Below, piece by piece: positions 54,633 through 63,601 of a stretch of DNA of 64,000 nt. A program made the translations under genes and the position numbers. Source of the DNA: CAIWHR01 sp963726765 (GTDB lineage: Bacteria; Pseudomonadota; Gammaproteobacteria; Burkholderiales; Casimicrobiaceae); contig CAVSDH010000006.1 in assembly GCA_963726765.1 (NCBI GenBank), forward strand, positions 576,319 through 640,318, in the 5' to 3' direction. Each line of letters begins with the position of its first letter. Position 1 is the stretch's first letter. A model generated the notes under the pieces. The model was not told the DNA's origin. It ran no database searches and saw only the letters and a list, made by a program, of their open reading frames with translations.

Positions 54633-55106
54633 ATGAATTTTCCAAAGTCTCGCAAGGCGAGGGAAGCGAAGCAGCGCGGTCCGCGCCCCGAAACGAAAGC
54701 AGAAACTCATCCCGCGGGCGAGGCGCCGTCTCTACCTGCAGTGATCGCGGGCGCGTTCACCCGACTGCGGCTCGCGCAGCGCGCGCGCGTGCTGCGAAGG
54801 TTGCTGATCCCGATCGGCCCGATGGCGCTCGTGGTCCTGGGCGGTGGCGTCTTTGCCAAGTACGCAGCACAGGCGCGCTGGTCCCGCATGTCCGTTTCGC
54901 TCGACGATGCCGCGCGCGTCACCGCGGGTCAGGTGTACGAGCTCGTCCGTTATGTGGAACAGAGCAATCCGGTGGCGCTGCAGCACGTCCTGGCCGCGCT
55001 TGCGCGTGACGGGACGACGATGGCGGCGCTGGGAGCTTCGGTCGCCGCACTGGTGATGCAGCACCTCGCTGCGAGGCAGGCGACGCGCCCGGCCAAATTG
55101 GCGTAG
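54633..55106 (+). CDS. hypothetical membrane protein
   Basis: 157-aa protein of unknown function from an ATG with GGAGGAG upstream. The first 40 residues are rich in Lys, Arg and Glu. A transmembrane helix is likely at about residues 62-82 (LLIPIGPMALVVLGGGVFA), followed by an extracytoplasmic or cytoplasmic helical domain. I do not recognise the family. Confidence 0.6.
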   Translation: MNFPKSRKAREAKQRGPRPETKAETHPAGEAPSLPAVIAGAFTRLRLAQRARVLRRLLIPIGPMALVVLGGGVFAKYAAQARWSRMSVSLDDAARVTAGQVYELVRYVEQSNPVALQHVLAALARDGTTMAALGASVAALVMQHLAARQATRPAKLA

Positions 55107-55210
55107 ACCGGTCCGGACGTTGCAATTCCGGGGAGAACAGAACCGCCGTCGATGCGCGGACCGACTTGCGATCGGTCAACACGCTGCCGTATCGTTCGCG
55201 CGTTTGCGGA

Positions 55211-55375
55211 TCAGGCGCGGCTCGGAGAATCCAGCGGGTGAAGGCCGTCGTTGGGTTGCGGCCTTGCATGCACCATTCTTTCGCGATCGCGTGAACTGGT
55301 GAGAATCGACATGAGAATTACTCCGAGGTAGAAACCCGCGGCGATTCCGGCGACCAACACCCATGTCGAGATCAT
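55211..55375 (-). CDS. small single-helix membrane protein
   Basis: 54-aa open frame with ACGGGGAACGTC before the ATG at 55375. MISTWVLVAGIAAGFYLGVI opens it, a clear membrane helix, followed by a polar tail. Similar short membrane proteins (DUF3789-like) exist, but I cannot assign the family with confidence. Confidence 0.45.
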   Translation of the reverse strand: MISTWVLVAGIAAGFYLGVILMSILTSSRDRERMVHARPQPNDGLHPLDSPSRA

Positions 55376-55827
55376 GACGTTCCCCGTGCGACACGACGGC
55401 AACGCAACCAACGCACTTCCGGTGCATTGCCCTTGATAGTTCTTGTTGGGTCTGCGCACTACGACGGCACGCAGAATCCATCCCAGTTCGGCCCCGCCGG
55501 AGCGCCGACAAAGCGTCGCGAAGCGGGAATATTTCATCCATTTATGCCAGGCAACGCCAGCATTATTCGATTAGCCTGAGGTAGTCGCCGTAAGCGATTG
55601 AATCTGGACTCTTTATGCCGTCCGGCAAATCGCGCAATTGACGAATCCGACGGCCGGACCGGCCCTGGCAGATGTCGCGACACGCTCGCGCATCGGCGGA
55701 TGCGGGCGCATAATTTTTCGCGAGGTCGGACCGTCGGCACGTTCGGCCGATGTAACGAGTCGACACGTCCGCCTTGCCGGCGCCCCGGCGACCTTCGACG
55801 TCCGGGCCGGTGCAGAGGGAGTCGCCT
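55376..55827. other. intergenic region between two small membrane genes
   Basis: 452 bp. A minus-strand frame ending at 55563 has a coding-like tail (RQLRDLPDGIKSPDSIAYGD) but no supportable start and is not called. Otherwise I see nothing definite. Confidence 0.4.
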
Positions 55828-56094
55828 GTGGAAATCTTCGACGCGTTGATCGTATTCGGACTCGGATTGACCATTGGGTTGTTGGTCGGCGCCGCTGCTT
55901 ATTTCTCGTTGCGCCTGCTGAGGCGGCGAAGCGCCTCCCGCAACAGCGCGCGATGGGTGGAATATCTCGAAATCGTCGATGGAAGGGCTCGCCGTGAAGC
56001 TCAGGCGCTTGTCGCCGATCTGGCAAAAGTGAATCGCCTTCCGACGATGCCCCGCGGCAAGTTCTCCGAACTGCTTACCCATCGGAAGGGCTGA
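55828..56094 (+). CDS. small membrane protein with basic cytoplasmic tail
   Basis: 88-aa frame from a GTG at 55828 with GAGGGA 7 nt upstream. FDALIVFGLGLTIGLLVGAA is a transmembrane helix, followed by a R-L-L-R-R-R-S-A-S segment and a helical tail (RREAQALVADLAKV). Unknown function. Confidence 0.45.
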   Translation: MEIFDALIVFGLGLTIGLLVGAAAYFSLRLLRRRSASRNSARWVEYLEIVDGRARREAQALVADLAKVNRLPTMPRGKFSELLTHRKG

Positions 56095-56411
56095 CAATCC
56101 GCCTCGGGGTGCCCGCGTGAGGCGCCGCAGGGGTGCTGACCCGGCCGGCGTATTGCGTACCTCAATGACTGCGCACGCCGTCGAGCCGGCATAGTGCCGT
56201 ACCGCCGCGCCCAAATCTCCACGAATGCGCTGCCGGCATCCCTGCGGCACTTGCGCGCCCGCCCCGCGCCGTCGGCGGCGCGCCAGGATTCGGGTGTTGC
56301 TTTTTTGAACGTCGCCCGCTGCCTATCTTCCAAAGGCCGGATGCCGAACAAGTTGAATCGCCTGCAACGAGCGTAACATCGGACCGCGCAAGCGGGCCCA
56401 GTGGGGGATTC
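56095..56411. other. intergenic region without a supported gene
   Basis: 317 bp. No gene is supportable and no promoter or hairpin is convincing. Confidence 0.4.
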
Positions 56412-57146
56412 ATGCTCAGGTTTGCATTGGCGATCGTCGTTCCGTTCGTCGCGATTTCGGCGGATGCCGCCGCTGCCGACGCCAGGCCCGGCTGGTACCC
56501 AAGGGCCGGCGATCTTTGCGCCGAATACGTCGCCCGAACGAGCAAGCCCGACCTGTATGGAGCGCTGCTCGCGCCGCAGTTGGCCAGGGATCCCGTCATT
56601 GCAAAATACATCGCCGACTACAACGCGGCGAGCGGATCAAGCGACAAGGGCGCCAGGGCGATGTCGAACCTCCTGAAATACTGCGATACGCATGCATCGA
56701 AGAAACTCGGGGACGTGACCGCGCAGGAGGTCATGACCGACACTACCACCGCCGTGACCCGAACGGCGCAGCCTGCAGCCGCCGACACGTCAGGACTCGA
56801 TGCGTGGTATCGCCAGCTCGTCTTCTATTGCGGAGCCGACAACGAGTGCAAGCAACTCTCGAAAAAGGCCTATGACGATGCCGTCGCGTGCGCTCGTGGC
56901 GATGCCGCAGCCTGCAACGAGGGCGGCAAGAATCTTTTGAAACTCGATCCCTGGCTGGATGCCTGGCTCGACAAGTGGTATCGCGAGGTCCTCGCAGACT
57001 GTGCCGCGGACAACGAATGCAAGTCAATCGCAAAGAACGCGTACGACCACGGCCTCGGATGCAATCGTGGCGACGCCAAGGCCTGCAGCGACAAGAGCGG
57101 CGACGAATTGGCGCTCGCGCGGTGGAAGGAAAAACGCGGCAAGTAG
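56412..57146 (+). CDS. secreted Cys-rich protein with duplicated C-x5-C motif, unknown function
   Basis: 244-aa protein with a signal peptide (cleavage near A-A-A-D, residue 23). Two repeats of about 70 residues are visible: one from DAWYRQLVFYCGADNECKQL and one from DKWYREVLADCAADNECKSI. Each carries W-Y-R, C-x-A-D-N-E-C-K, a Cys-x-R/N-G-D-A-x-A/K-A-C-x-x motif and a following helix, so each has four Cys. The duplication is internal and in frame. The N-terminal region (RPGWYPRAGDLCAEYVARTS) is a further Cys-bearing part. I do not recognise the family. Confidence 0.6.
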   Translation: MLRFALAIVVPFVAISADAAAADARPGWYPRAGDLCAEYVARTSKPDLYGALLAPQLARDPVIAKYIADYNAASGSSDKGARAMSNLLKYCDTHASKKLGDVTAQEVMTDTTTAVTRTAQPAAADTSGLDAWYRQLVFYCGADNECKQLSKKAYDDAVACARGDAAACNEGGKNLLKLDPWLDAWLDKWYREVLADCAADNECKSIAKNAYDHGLGCNRGDAKACSDKSGDELALARWKEKRGK

Positions 57147-57343
57147 CGCCACTTCGTTGCCGGAATGTCATGGCGTTTTCGGTTCCGGCATCCCGGTCTC
57201 GACCCCGGCGCGGCCTGGCCGACCCGCATTTCGTATGACATGGTCATCAATATGGACTCGCCGTGAAACCTTTGTCACAATAAGGGAATTCTGCGCAGCT
57301 GCGCTGCAGACCAAGGTGCGATACAACTTCAGGCCTGACGCGA

Positions 57344-57688
57344 TTGTCGACCCCATTCAAGCGCAATCCCTCAGCAACGGCTGGCGCGAGCTTTCTCCGC
57401 GAGCGGCGGGCCCAGCCGCTCAACCTGGCGCTTCCCGCGACCTTGAAATGGATCGAAACGCTTCCGCCTGAGATCCAGCCTTTTGCGGTCCTAAGGGACT
57501 ATCCGCGCATCGCCAACGCGCTGGCCCGCTTCTGGAGCGACACGCTGGCATTCACGACCTACCTCGACTCGCTTCTCGTCGACCGGCGCAGCGGGAGGCG
57601 CGGCTTCCCGGGCGATGTCCACAACGAATTGCTGAGCCTGCGAGACTACATCGACGGCCGTTATCCGATGTCGACGGGCAGGTTCTGA
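57344..57688 (+). CDS. conserved hypothetical protein
   Basis: 114-aa protein beginning at TTG 57344. It is largely helical (LNLALPATLKWIETLPPEIQ; RDYPRIANALARFWSDTLAF), without signal or membrane segment. It has the look of a genuine conserved protein of betaproteobacteria, but I know no function. It precedes the peroxiredoxin gene by 260 bp. Confidence 0.55.
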   Translation: MSTPFKRNPSATAGASFLRERRAQPLNLALPATLKWIETLPPEIQPFAVLRDYPRIANALARFWSDTLAFTTYLDSLLVDRRSGRRGFPGDVHNELLSLRDYIDGRYPMSTGRF

Positions 57689-57948
57689 GGCTTGGCAACC
57701 GGCGGCGGCGAATCTCCTTCCGGGAGATTGGGGTGATCGCGGGGGATGCGCAATCGCCGCCACGCCGTGCGTGCTCCGCACCGGCGCCCCCATCTCTCCT
57801 TGACCGCATTCGCGCGACGCGAAATACTGAAAACGCAGCAGTCGAATTTCCTGTTTCGCTACCGAACGGGTGCGGGTGACAGCGCCCCGCTGCCGGGACA
57901 GGCGGCCGTCCGGTACCTCGTGCAATCCAGTCAACGGAGGGCGCACCA

Positions 57949-58608
57949 ATGTCTCTGCGCATCAATGACGAAGCACCGAATTTCACGGCGGAAACCACGC
58001 AGGGCACGATCGATTTTCACCAGTGGATCGGCGACGGCTGGGCGATATTGTTTTCGCATCCGAAGGACTTCACGCCGGTGTGCACCACCGAGCTCGGCTA
58101 CATGGCCGGACTGCAGCCGGAATTCGCGCGGCGCAACTGCAAGATCATCGGCCTCAGCGTCGATCCCGTCGCCAACCATGGCAAATGGGCGGCCGACATC
58201 GAGGAAACGCAGGGGCACAAGGTCAACTACCCGATGATCGGGGACCCGGAACTCAAGGTCGCCAAGCTCTACGACATGCTGCCCGCCGATGCCGGAGTCA
58301 CTTCCGAGGGTCGCACGGCGGCGTCCAATGCCACGGTGCGTACCGTGTTCGTGATCGGGCCGGACAAGAAGATCAAGCTCATGCTGATCTACCCGATGAG
58401 CACCGGCCGCAATTTCGACGAGGTTCTGCGCGTGCTCGACTCCATCCAGCTCACGGCCAAGCATACCGTCGCTACGCCGGTGAACTGGAAGCCGGGACAG
58501 GACGTGATCATCCCGCCATCGGTGTCGGACGACGACGCGAAGAAGAAATTTCCCGGGGGCTGGAAAACCGTCAAGCCCTATCTGCGCATCGTGCCGCAGC
58601 CGAAATAG
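57949..58608 (+). CDS. 1-Cys peroxiredoxin (Prx6-type)
   Basis: 219-aa peroxidase reducing hydrogen and organic peroxides. The peroxidatic Cys lies in HPKDFTPVCTTELGYMAGLQ. The protein lacks the C-terminal resolving Cys of AhpC-type enzymes and has the long Prx6-type tail (GGWKTVKPYLRIVPQPK). TTFVIG-like VRTVFVIGPDKKIKLMLIYP and the second Prx6 landmark PSVSDDDAKKKFPGGWK are clear. A GGAG ribosome site precedes the ATG. Confidence 0.95.
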   Translation: MSLRINDEAPNFTAETTQGTIDFHQWIGDGWAILFSHPKDFTPVCTTELGYMAGLQPEFARRNCKIIGLSVDPVANHGKWAADIEETQGHKVNYPMIGDPELKVAKLYDMLPADAGVTSEGRTAASNATVRTVFVIGPDKKIKLMLIYPMSTGRNFDEVLRVLDSIQLTAKHTVATPVNWKPGQDVIIPPSVSDDDAKKKFPGGWKTVKPYLRIVPQPK

Positions 58609-58627
58609 CGATTCATTTCCGATTCCC

Positions 58628-58656
58628 AAGGGCGACGGTCGGCCGTCGCCCTTCTT
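58628..58656 (+). terminator. intrinsic terminator of the peroxiredoxin gene
   Basis: A perfect 11-bp stem AAGGGCGACGG / CCGTCGCCCTT with a TCGG loop (58628-58653), then a T-containing tail CTTGTTG. It begins 20 bp after the stop codon. Confidence 0.85.
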
Positions 58657-58711
58657 GTTGCCCGGATGCGCGAATCCAACCGGCACACGGCGACGCGCGC
58701 GGCAAGTGCCC

Positions 58712-59804
58712 TTAGTCGCGTCCGCCCTCGACCGCGTGCCCTTCGGCGCGCCAGCGCAGCATGCCTCCGGCGAGATTGGCGATGCTGGCGAAGCCCGCCT
58801 TCGCGAGCAGCGCGACCGCCTGCGCTGAGCGCGCGCCCGAGCGGCAGACGGCGACGACCGGCATGTCGCGAGACAGTTCATCGACACGTGCGGCGAGCGC
58901 GTCCAGCGGGATCGACCGGGCGCCCCGGATTCGACCGAGCGGACCTTCAAATTCGTCGTGCTCGCGCACGTCGAGGATCTGGACCGACGGCGCGTGTTCT
59001 TCGAGCGCCTGCGGCTGGATCTCGAAAATGCCGGCGAACGTGAAGGTCAGGGGGGCCCAGAGCGGCTCCGCCGGCAGGTATCCGGCGTCGTCGGGCCGTC
59101 CGCAACGAAGGTTCGCCGGCACGGCGATCTCCATCAGCTTCGGATGCGGGAGGCCAAGGTTTCGCATGTAGCCGACGAAGTCGGACTCGCCGATGTCGCC
59201 GCCGAGCCGCGGATTGAAGCGTCGCTCCTCGTCGACGCTCGTCACCGTCAGTCCACGGTAGTCATGGGCGGGATAGAGCAGGCACGAAGGCGGCAGCGAG
59301 AGGATCTGGCTGCGCACCGAGTTGTACATCGTCCGCGCATCGCCCTGCTGGAAGTCGGTCCGTCCGCTGCCGCGGATCAGCAGGCAGTCACCGGTGAATG
59401 CCGTGCATTCGTCGTCGAGGACGAACGTGAGGCACCCCTGGGTGTGCCCCGGCGTCGCGCGCACCTCGAGGTAGCGATCACCGAATCGAACGCGATCTCC
59501 GTGGACGAGGTAGCGGTCGGCACCGACCGCACCGCCGTTCGCCGCGACCACAATATCGCTGCCGCAGCGCTCCTTGAGCAGCCACGCACCTGTCACATGG
59601 TCGGCATGCACGTGGGTGTCGAGCGTCGCAACGAGTTCGAGGCGGAGTTCCTGGATCAGCGCGGCATCGCGCCGCGCCTGATCGAACACGGGGTCGATCA
59701 GCACCGCCTGGCGACGTACCTTGATCGGCCAGCAGGTAGGAATACGTGGACGACTGCAGGTCAAAGAGCTGGCGGAAGATCGGCATCCATTCGCTCACGC
59801 ACAT
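58712..59804 (-). CDS. metallo-beta-lactamase-fold and rhodanese fusion (persulfide dioxygenase-like; single frame shift)
   Basis: Two-domain protein of 363 aa after correction. The N-terminal domain is ETHE1/BlhB-like with THVHADHVTGAWLLKE (metal site), TPGHTQGCLTFVLDD and AFTGDCLLIRGSGRTDFQQG; residues about 270-360 are a rhodanese domain with the active site AVCRSGARSAQ (Cys nucleophile). The N-terminus is in a different frame (PIFRQLFDLQSSTYSYLLAD); one base near 59721-59725 must be removed to join it to K-V-R-R-Q-A-V-L-I-D-P. It probably oxidises glutathione persulfide to sulfite in sulfide detoxification. Start 59804 with TAGGA upstream. Confidence 0.85.
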
Positions 59805-59872
59805 CGGGTCCTATGGGACCACTTGCTCCCGTCGTTCCCGCAATTCCTTCGGCTGGACGTCGCGGGCGGGGT

Positions 59873-60700
59873 TCAATCCCGCGGGCGAACGCCCGGAAGC
59901 GATGCAACCTCGCGAAACCAATCCAGTGCGTCGCGCAGCGGCCCTGGATCGACATCATGCGCTGCCGGGGAGAATTCGATGCGGACGTTCCGGAATCCTG
60001 CCCGTTTCAAATCGGAGATCACCTTCTGATGCTCGGCGGGCGTGGCGACCTCGTCCTTCGCGCCGGCCTGGATGAACACGGGAGTGCGCTTGAACGCGGC
60101 ATTGAGCACATTGAACCACATCGCGGCATCGGCCAATGTGTCCTCGTTGATACCGGCCTGGTAGACGCCGATGACGGTGCGACCCTGGCTCGCAAAGGCC
60201 GCCGCGAGCCAGCCCGAATACTTGGCGCCCCCGGAGAACCCGCCAAACGCAAGCGGGGCCTTGGGGGATCCCGGCCATTGCCGCTCAAGGACCGCGAGCG
60301 CCGCCGTATTGAGGGCGAGCCGCATGGGCACGTCGTCCTGCTCGGCGGTCATGGCTTCGGCCGCATCGGCGGCCACCAGAATCCATCCGCTCCCGAGTCC
60401 CGTCTCCGCGTAGGCGCGCAACATCTTTCGACTCGAGTTGAATCGCGGATCGGACGGCGCACTGACGACCAGCACCGGCCAGTCGCGGTCCTTGTCGAAT
60501 TTTTCGGGCAGGGCGATCGTCACCAGCGCGTGGGCAACGGACGAGACCTTGCCACGACCCGCCACCTTTCTGAGGTCCGTGGGCAATTCGACGTTGAATT
60601 CCCTGAACGCGCTCGCGGGCGGGCCTTCGGCTGCGACGGCACTCGTCGCCATGCCGACCGACAACAGCAGCGACAACAGCAGCGACAACAGGCGAATCAT
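59873..60700 (-). CDS. secreted alpha/beta-hydrolase-like protein
   Basis: 275-aa protein with a signal peptide (L-L-S-L-L-L-S repeat, cleavage near A-V-A-A, residue 26). The body is alpha/beta-hydrolase-like: DWPVLVVSAPSDPRFN, then the nucleophile elbow AFGGFSGGAKYSGWLAAAFA (Ser in G-F-S-G-G) and a late Asp/His region (AAHDVDPGPLRDALDWF). Substrate unknown. The start at 60700 overlaps a possible upstream gene (ATGA). The signal peptide is encoded by a 12-bp tandem repeat. Confidence 0.75.
   Translation of the reverse strand: MIRLLSLLLSLLLSVGMATSAVAAEGPPASAFREFNVELPTDLRKVAGRGKVSSVAHALVTIALPEKFDKDRDWPVLVVSAPSDPRFNSSRKMLRAYAETGLGSGWILVAADAAEAMTAEQDDVPMRLALNTAALAVLERQWPGSPKAPLAFGGFSGGAKYSGWLAAAFASQGRTVIGVYQAGINEDTLADAAMWFNVLNAAFKRTPVFIQAGAKDEVATPAEHQKVISDLKRAGFRNVRIEFSPAAHDVDPGPLRDALDWFREVASLPGVRPRD
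60659..60691. repeat. 12-bp tandem repeat in the hydrolase signal peptide
   Basis: About 2.75 copies of CGACAACAGCAG, which encode the repeated L-L-S-L unit of the hydrophobic core on the minus strand. In-frame copy-number change would lengthen or shorten the signal peptide. Confidence 0.85.
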
Positions 60701-61134
60701 GACTCGGAACGCGCAACGATCGTCGCGTCCGATGCCTGCTTCCCGTATGCGAACATCGGCGATCCAATTCCGGGCTCTGCGCGCAACACGCGGTTCAATA
60801 CGCTCACCTTCGAATCCACCGCAGCGCGGCGAAGGTGCGATGGGTCGACGCCCTTCATCGCGTCCACGTCGACCTCCGCAGACAATTGACTCGCGATTTC
60901 GCCCAAGACCAAACGCACACGGTTGAACGGCGAGAAGCGGCAAAAAGGCGAATTCCGCATGCCGGATGCGTGCTTCGACAGGGGCACCAACTTATCCGAT
61001 CGCCGGGGGACGGTCAATTCGAACGGCGATCCTTCACGGGTCGGCCCCGGCAGGACATGGGTACGACCGGGTACCGCATCGAGAGGTACCATATGGATAT
61101 ACGGCATCGTTTCCGGCGCCGGCGGGCGGGTCAT
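60697..61134 (-). CDS. hypothetical protein, uncertain
   Basis: A 145-aa frame whose stop overlaps the hydrolase start by an ATGA. Its codons are strongly GC-rich in third position through the C-terminal half (EVDVDAMKGVDPSHLRRAAV), like true genes nearby. The N-terminus is uncertain: 61134, 61107 and 60960 are possible ATGs. No family recognised. Upstream of it, 61135-61274 holds nothing I can name. Confidence 0.35.
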   Translation of the reverse strand: MTRPPAPETMPYIHMVPLDAVPGRTHVLPGPTREGSPFELTVPRRSDKLVPLSKHASGMRNSPFCRFSPFNRVRLVLGEIASQLSAEVDVDAMKGVDPSHLRRAAVDSKVSVLNRVLRAEPGIGSPMFAYGKQASDATIVARSES

Positions 61135-61274
61135 CGCTGGCCACGTGGCTCCTCCGCCCCGTTGGCTCTACTGCCTGTCGGCGGGATCGCCTGGTGCGAC
61201 GTTAGTCCAACCGCGCACGACGATGCACTCTGCAGCCAGCACTTTCATTTCACGATCTCTTGCGCTGCCCCACT

Positions 61275-62723
61275 TCATCGCTGCGTGCCGCGAAGCAAGT
61301 CAACGGCGGCCGCATTGCCGCGCTGTACTGCGCAGTCCAGTGGGGTTCGGCCCGATGCATCTCTTGCTCCAGTATCCGCGTGCCGCTCGACCAGCAGCAA
61401 TACGACTCCAACATTGCCGCTCAGCGCGGCCGTGTGCAAAGGGGTCATACCAATCTTCGTGGCGGCCTCAAGCTCGGCGCCAGCTTCGAGCAGACTCCGC
61501 GCAATACTTGTGTGGCCCCGGAGCGTTGCGGAGTGAAGCGGCGCAGCGCCGTTGCGTTCGCGCGCGTTGACGTCTGCATTGCTGGCGAGCAATAACCTCA
61601 CCGTTTCCAGGTTTCCGCCCTGTGCCGCGAGGTGCAGCGCGGTACGCCTATCGTGGACGCGACCGTTTGCATCAGACCCTGCCGCAAGCAGCATCTCGAC
61701 GATGTCCCTGCGGCCTTTTTCGGCTGCAGTTTGCAACGGGGCGAAGCCTTCCTCGTCCCGAACGTTGGGATCAGCTCCACGCTTCAAGAGTACGGCGGCG
61801 CTAGCGACGCTTCCGTGGCTGACCGCAAGATTCAGTGCCGTCCACCCCCTACCATCCCGGGCGTTGATATCGGCGTGATTGTCGAGAAGAATCGCCACGA
61901 TCTCTGAGTTGTCCGCGCTTGCTGCAACTTGCAACGGGGTCCTGCCACCATCGCCGTCGGGCATGTCGACAGCCGCACCACCGGTAAGGAGAGTGGTAAC
62001 CACTTCCCCAGTCCCGACCCCTGCCGCGACGATTAAAGGCGTAACGCCATACTTGCTCTTGGCATTGACCGGCGCCCCGGCCGCCAGGAGCGCCTGCACG
62101 ATGACATTTGCAGAACTCCCGGCAGCGACGTGAAGAGGTGTTGTGCCAACGCTGGACTCTGGCACGCCGGCGTCAGCACCGTGTTCGCTTAGCAGCCGAA
62201 CGATGGTTGCCTTCTCGGCGAGTATATTTGCCGGCAAAGCGGCATTCGCAAGGATCGCTCGCAGCTTCCGATCATCGAGCCGGTTGTTGCGCCTTGCCTC
62301 TCCTACCGATTGCGGCGTAGGCGTAATACCACCGTGTGGAAACGCCGTAGCGAGCTTCACGCGGTCGACTGAGGTCGCTGCGGAGTACAGCGGTGTGAAG
62401 CCTGCCGCCGAGCGCGTATTGGGATCAGCGCCGTGCGCAAGCAGCAACTCAACCGCTTCGCGTTGACCCCTCTGGGCCGCATAGTGCAATGGAGTCATGC
62501 CTTCCGCATCCTTCGCATTGACCGCGTTCGGATCGGCCTCGATCAGGTGTCTGATCTCAGTGAAGTCGTTGATTGCAGCGGCGTCGTGAATCTCCGCGGA
62601 CAGGGCTGAACGATTTACCAAGAAGGCACCAGCGATCATTGAAGCAGCCAGCAAGAGCCAGCGGCGCCTTGGCGTTGCATTTCGACCTTCGTTGAGGCTG
62701 AGGCGATCAATGCGCATTGCCAT
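61275..62723 (-). CDS. ankyrin-repeat protein with N-terminal membrane anchor or signal
   Basis: 482-aa protein beginning at 62723 with a GAGGT ribosome site. A hydrophobic segment at about residues 22-40 (WLLLAASMIAGAFLVNRSAL) suggests export or anchoring. From about residue 48 there are about 12 ankyrin repeats, many with the G-x-T-P-L-H-x-A-A pattern (GMTPLHYAAQRG, GATPLHSATLRG-like, GRTPLDCAVQRG). Likely a protein-protein interaction module in the periplasm; partner unknown. Base use is less GC-rich than average. Confidence 0.85.
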   Translation of the reverse strand: MAMRIDRLSLNEGRNATPRRRWLLLAASMIAGAFLVNRSALSAEIHDAAAINDFTEIRHLIEADPNAVNAKDAEGMTPLHYAAQRGQREAVELLLAHGADPNTRSAAGFTPLYSAATSVDRVKLATAFPHGGITPTPQSVGEARRNNRLDDRKLRAILANAALPANILAEKATIVRLLSEHGADAGVPESSVGTTPLHVAAGSSANVIVQALLAAGAPVNAKSKYGVTPLIVAAGVGTGEVVTTLLTGGAAVDMPDGDGGRTPLQVAASADNSEIVAILLDNHADINARDGRGWTALNLAVSHGSVASAAVLLKRGADPNVRDEEGFAPLQTAAEKGRRDIVEMLLAAGSDANGRVHDRRTALHLAAQGGNLETVRLLLASNADVNARERNGAAPLHSATLRGHTSIARSLLEAGAELEAATKIGMTPLHTAALSGNVGVVLLLVERHADTGARDASGRTPLDCAVQRGNAAAVDLLRGTQR

Positions 62724-63367
62724 TAGTGACCTCGCTATCCACGTTTGACCTGCGTAATCCAAGAGATGGCTGCCTGGAAGCCGACGCGAGGCTTTGCCAT
62801 CGCGTAGAAGGCGGGGCACACCCATCCGCCGATCGTCGGGTCGCGCACAACCACGAACACACGGCCTCCTGACCGAATCTTCGCTCGGGCGGCATAACAG
62901 ATGACTTACAACTACCCTTCCGGGAAGGTTTGCCGAAGCGATCGGGGCGAGCAGACCTCCTGCGAACGACCTTTTCCGGGCAATTTGGACGGCGCCTCTA
63001 ATCGGCCGCTACTCGCCGCAAGCTGCCGCTCGCTCCCATTTGGGCTACTGCGTGGGAACACGCGAACGACAGAAAGACGGCCCCTCCGGGGGCCGCCATA
63101 CTTGCCGTTGGAGGACTCGCAGGCAATCGTATTTGCGTGCACCGCGGGCGATGAACTACAGCCGGCCCCGCCCGGAAACAGGACAACGGTCCCGGGTGCG
63201 ACCGCGGCAATTCGAGGCATTTTTCGTTCAGCCGGGACGGGTGCCCCGGGACAGTTTGAGCGTTTGGCGATTCAATGGCGTCACGGATGCGAGCGCAGCA
63301 TGCGCCATCCGGGATTGGGGCGTCGCTTCGGCCCGCGAACACTCACCACTTGGAAAGGAGATGGCAC
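62724..63367. other. intergenic region without a supported gene
   Basis: 644 bp between divergent genes. It contains two small hairpins: CCTTCC-G-GGAAGG at 62916-62928 and CGGCCCC-TCCG-GGGGCCG at 63078-63095, neither with a T-tract. No frame has recognisable content. Confidence 0.45.
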
Positions 63368-63601
63368 ATGCCGCTCATCAACGTCAAGATCATCGAAGAT
63401 GTGTTTACGCCCGAGCAGAAGCAACGAATCATTGGAAAGCTTACCGACGCCATGGTCGAGATCGAGGGAGAAGCGATGCGTCAGGTCACCTGGGTTGTCG
63501 TCGAGGAGGTCAGGAGCGGGGATTGGGGCATCGCCGGTAGGCCCCTCACTTCCGCCGACGTAAAGGCGCTTGCCGCGATGCATCCAGCGAAGGCTGCATA
63601 A
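63368..63601 (+). CDS. 4-oxalocrotonate tautomerase-family protein
   Basis: 77-aa tautomerase-superfamily protein. The initiator Met is followed by Pro (PLINVKIIEDVFTPEQKQRI), the catalytic Pro1 after Met removal. The ATG follows AAGGAG. The length is slightly above the 62-aa classic 4-OT. Substrate unknown. It stands alone. Confidence 0.87.
   Translation: MPLINVKIIEDVFTPEQKQRIIGKLTDAMVEIEGEAMRQVTWVVVEEVRSGDWGIAGRPLTSADVKALAAMHPAKAA

Noticed and set aside
55563..55874. A minus-strand frame ending with a coding-like tail
   Set aside because: It has no convincing start or ribosome site and overlaps the better supported gene at 55828; recorded as possible only.
63078..63095. A terminator before the tautomerase gene
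   Set aside because: The hairpin is stable but not followed by a T-tract and no gene ends near it on either strand.
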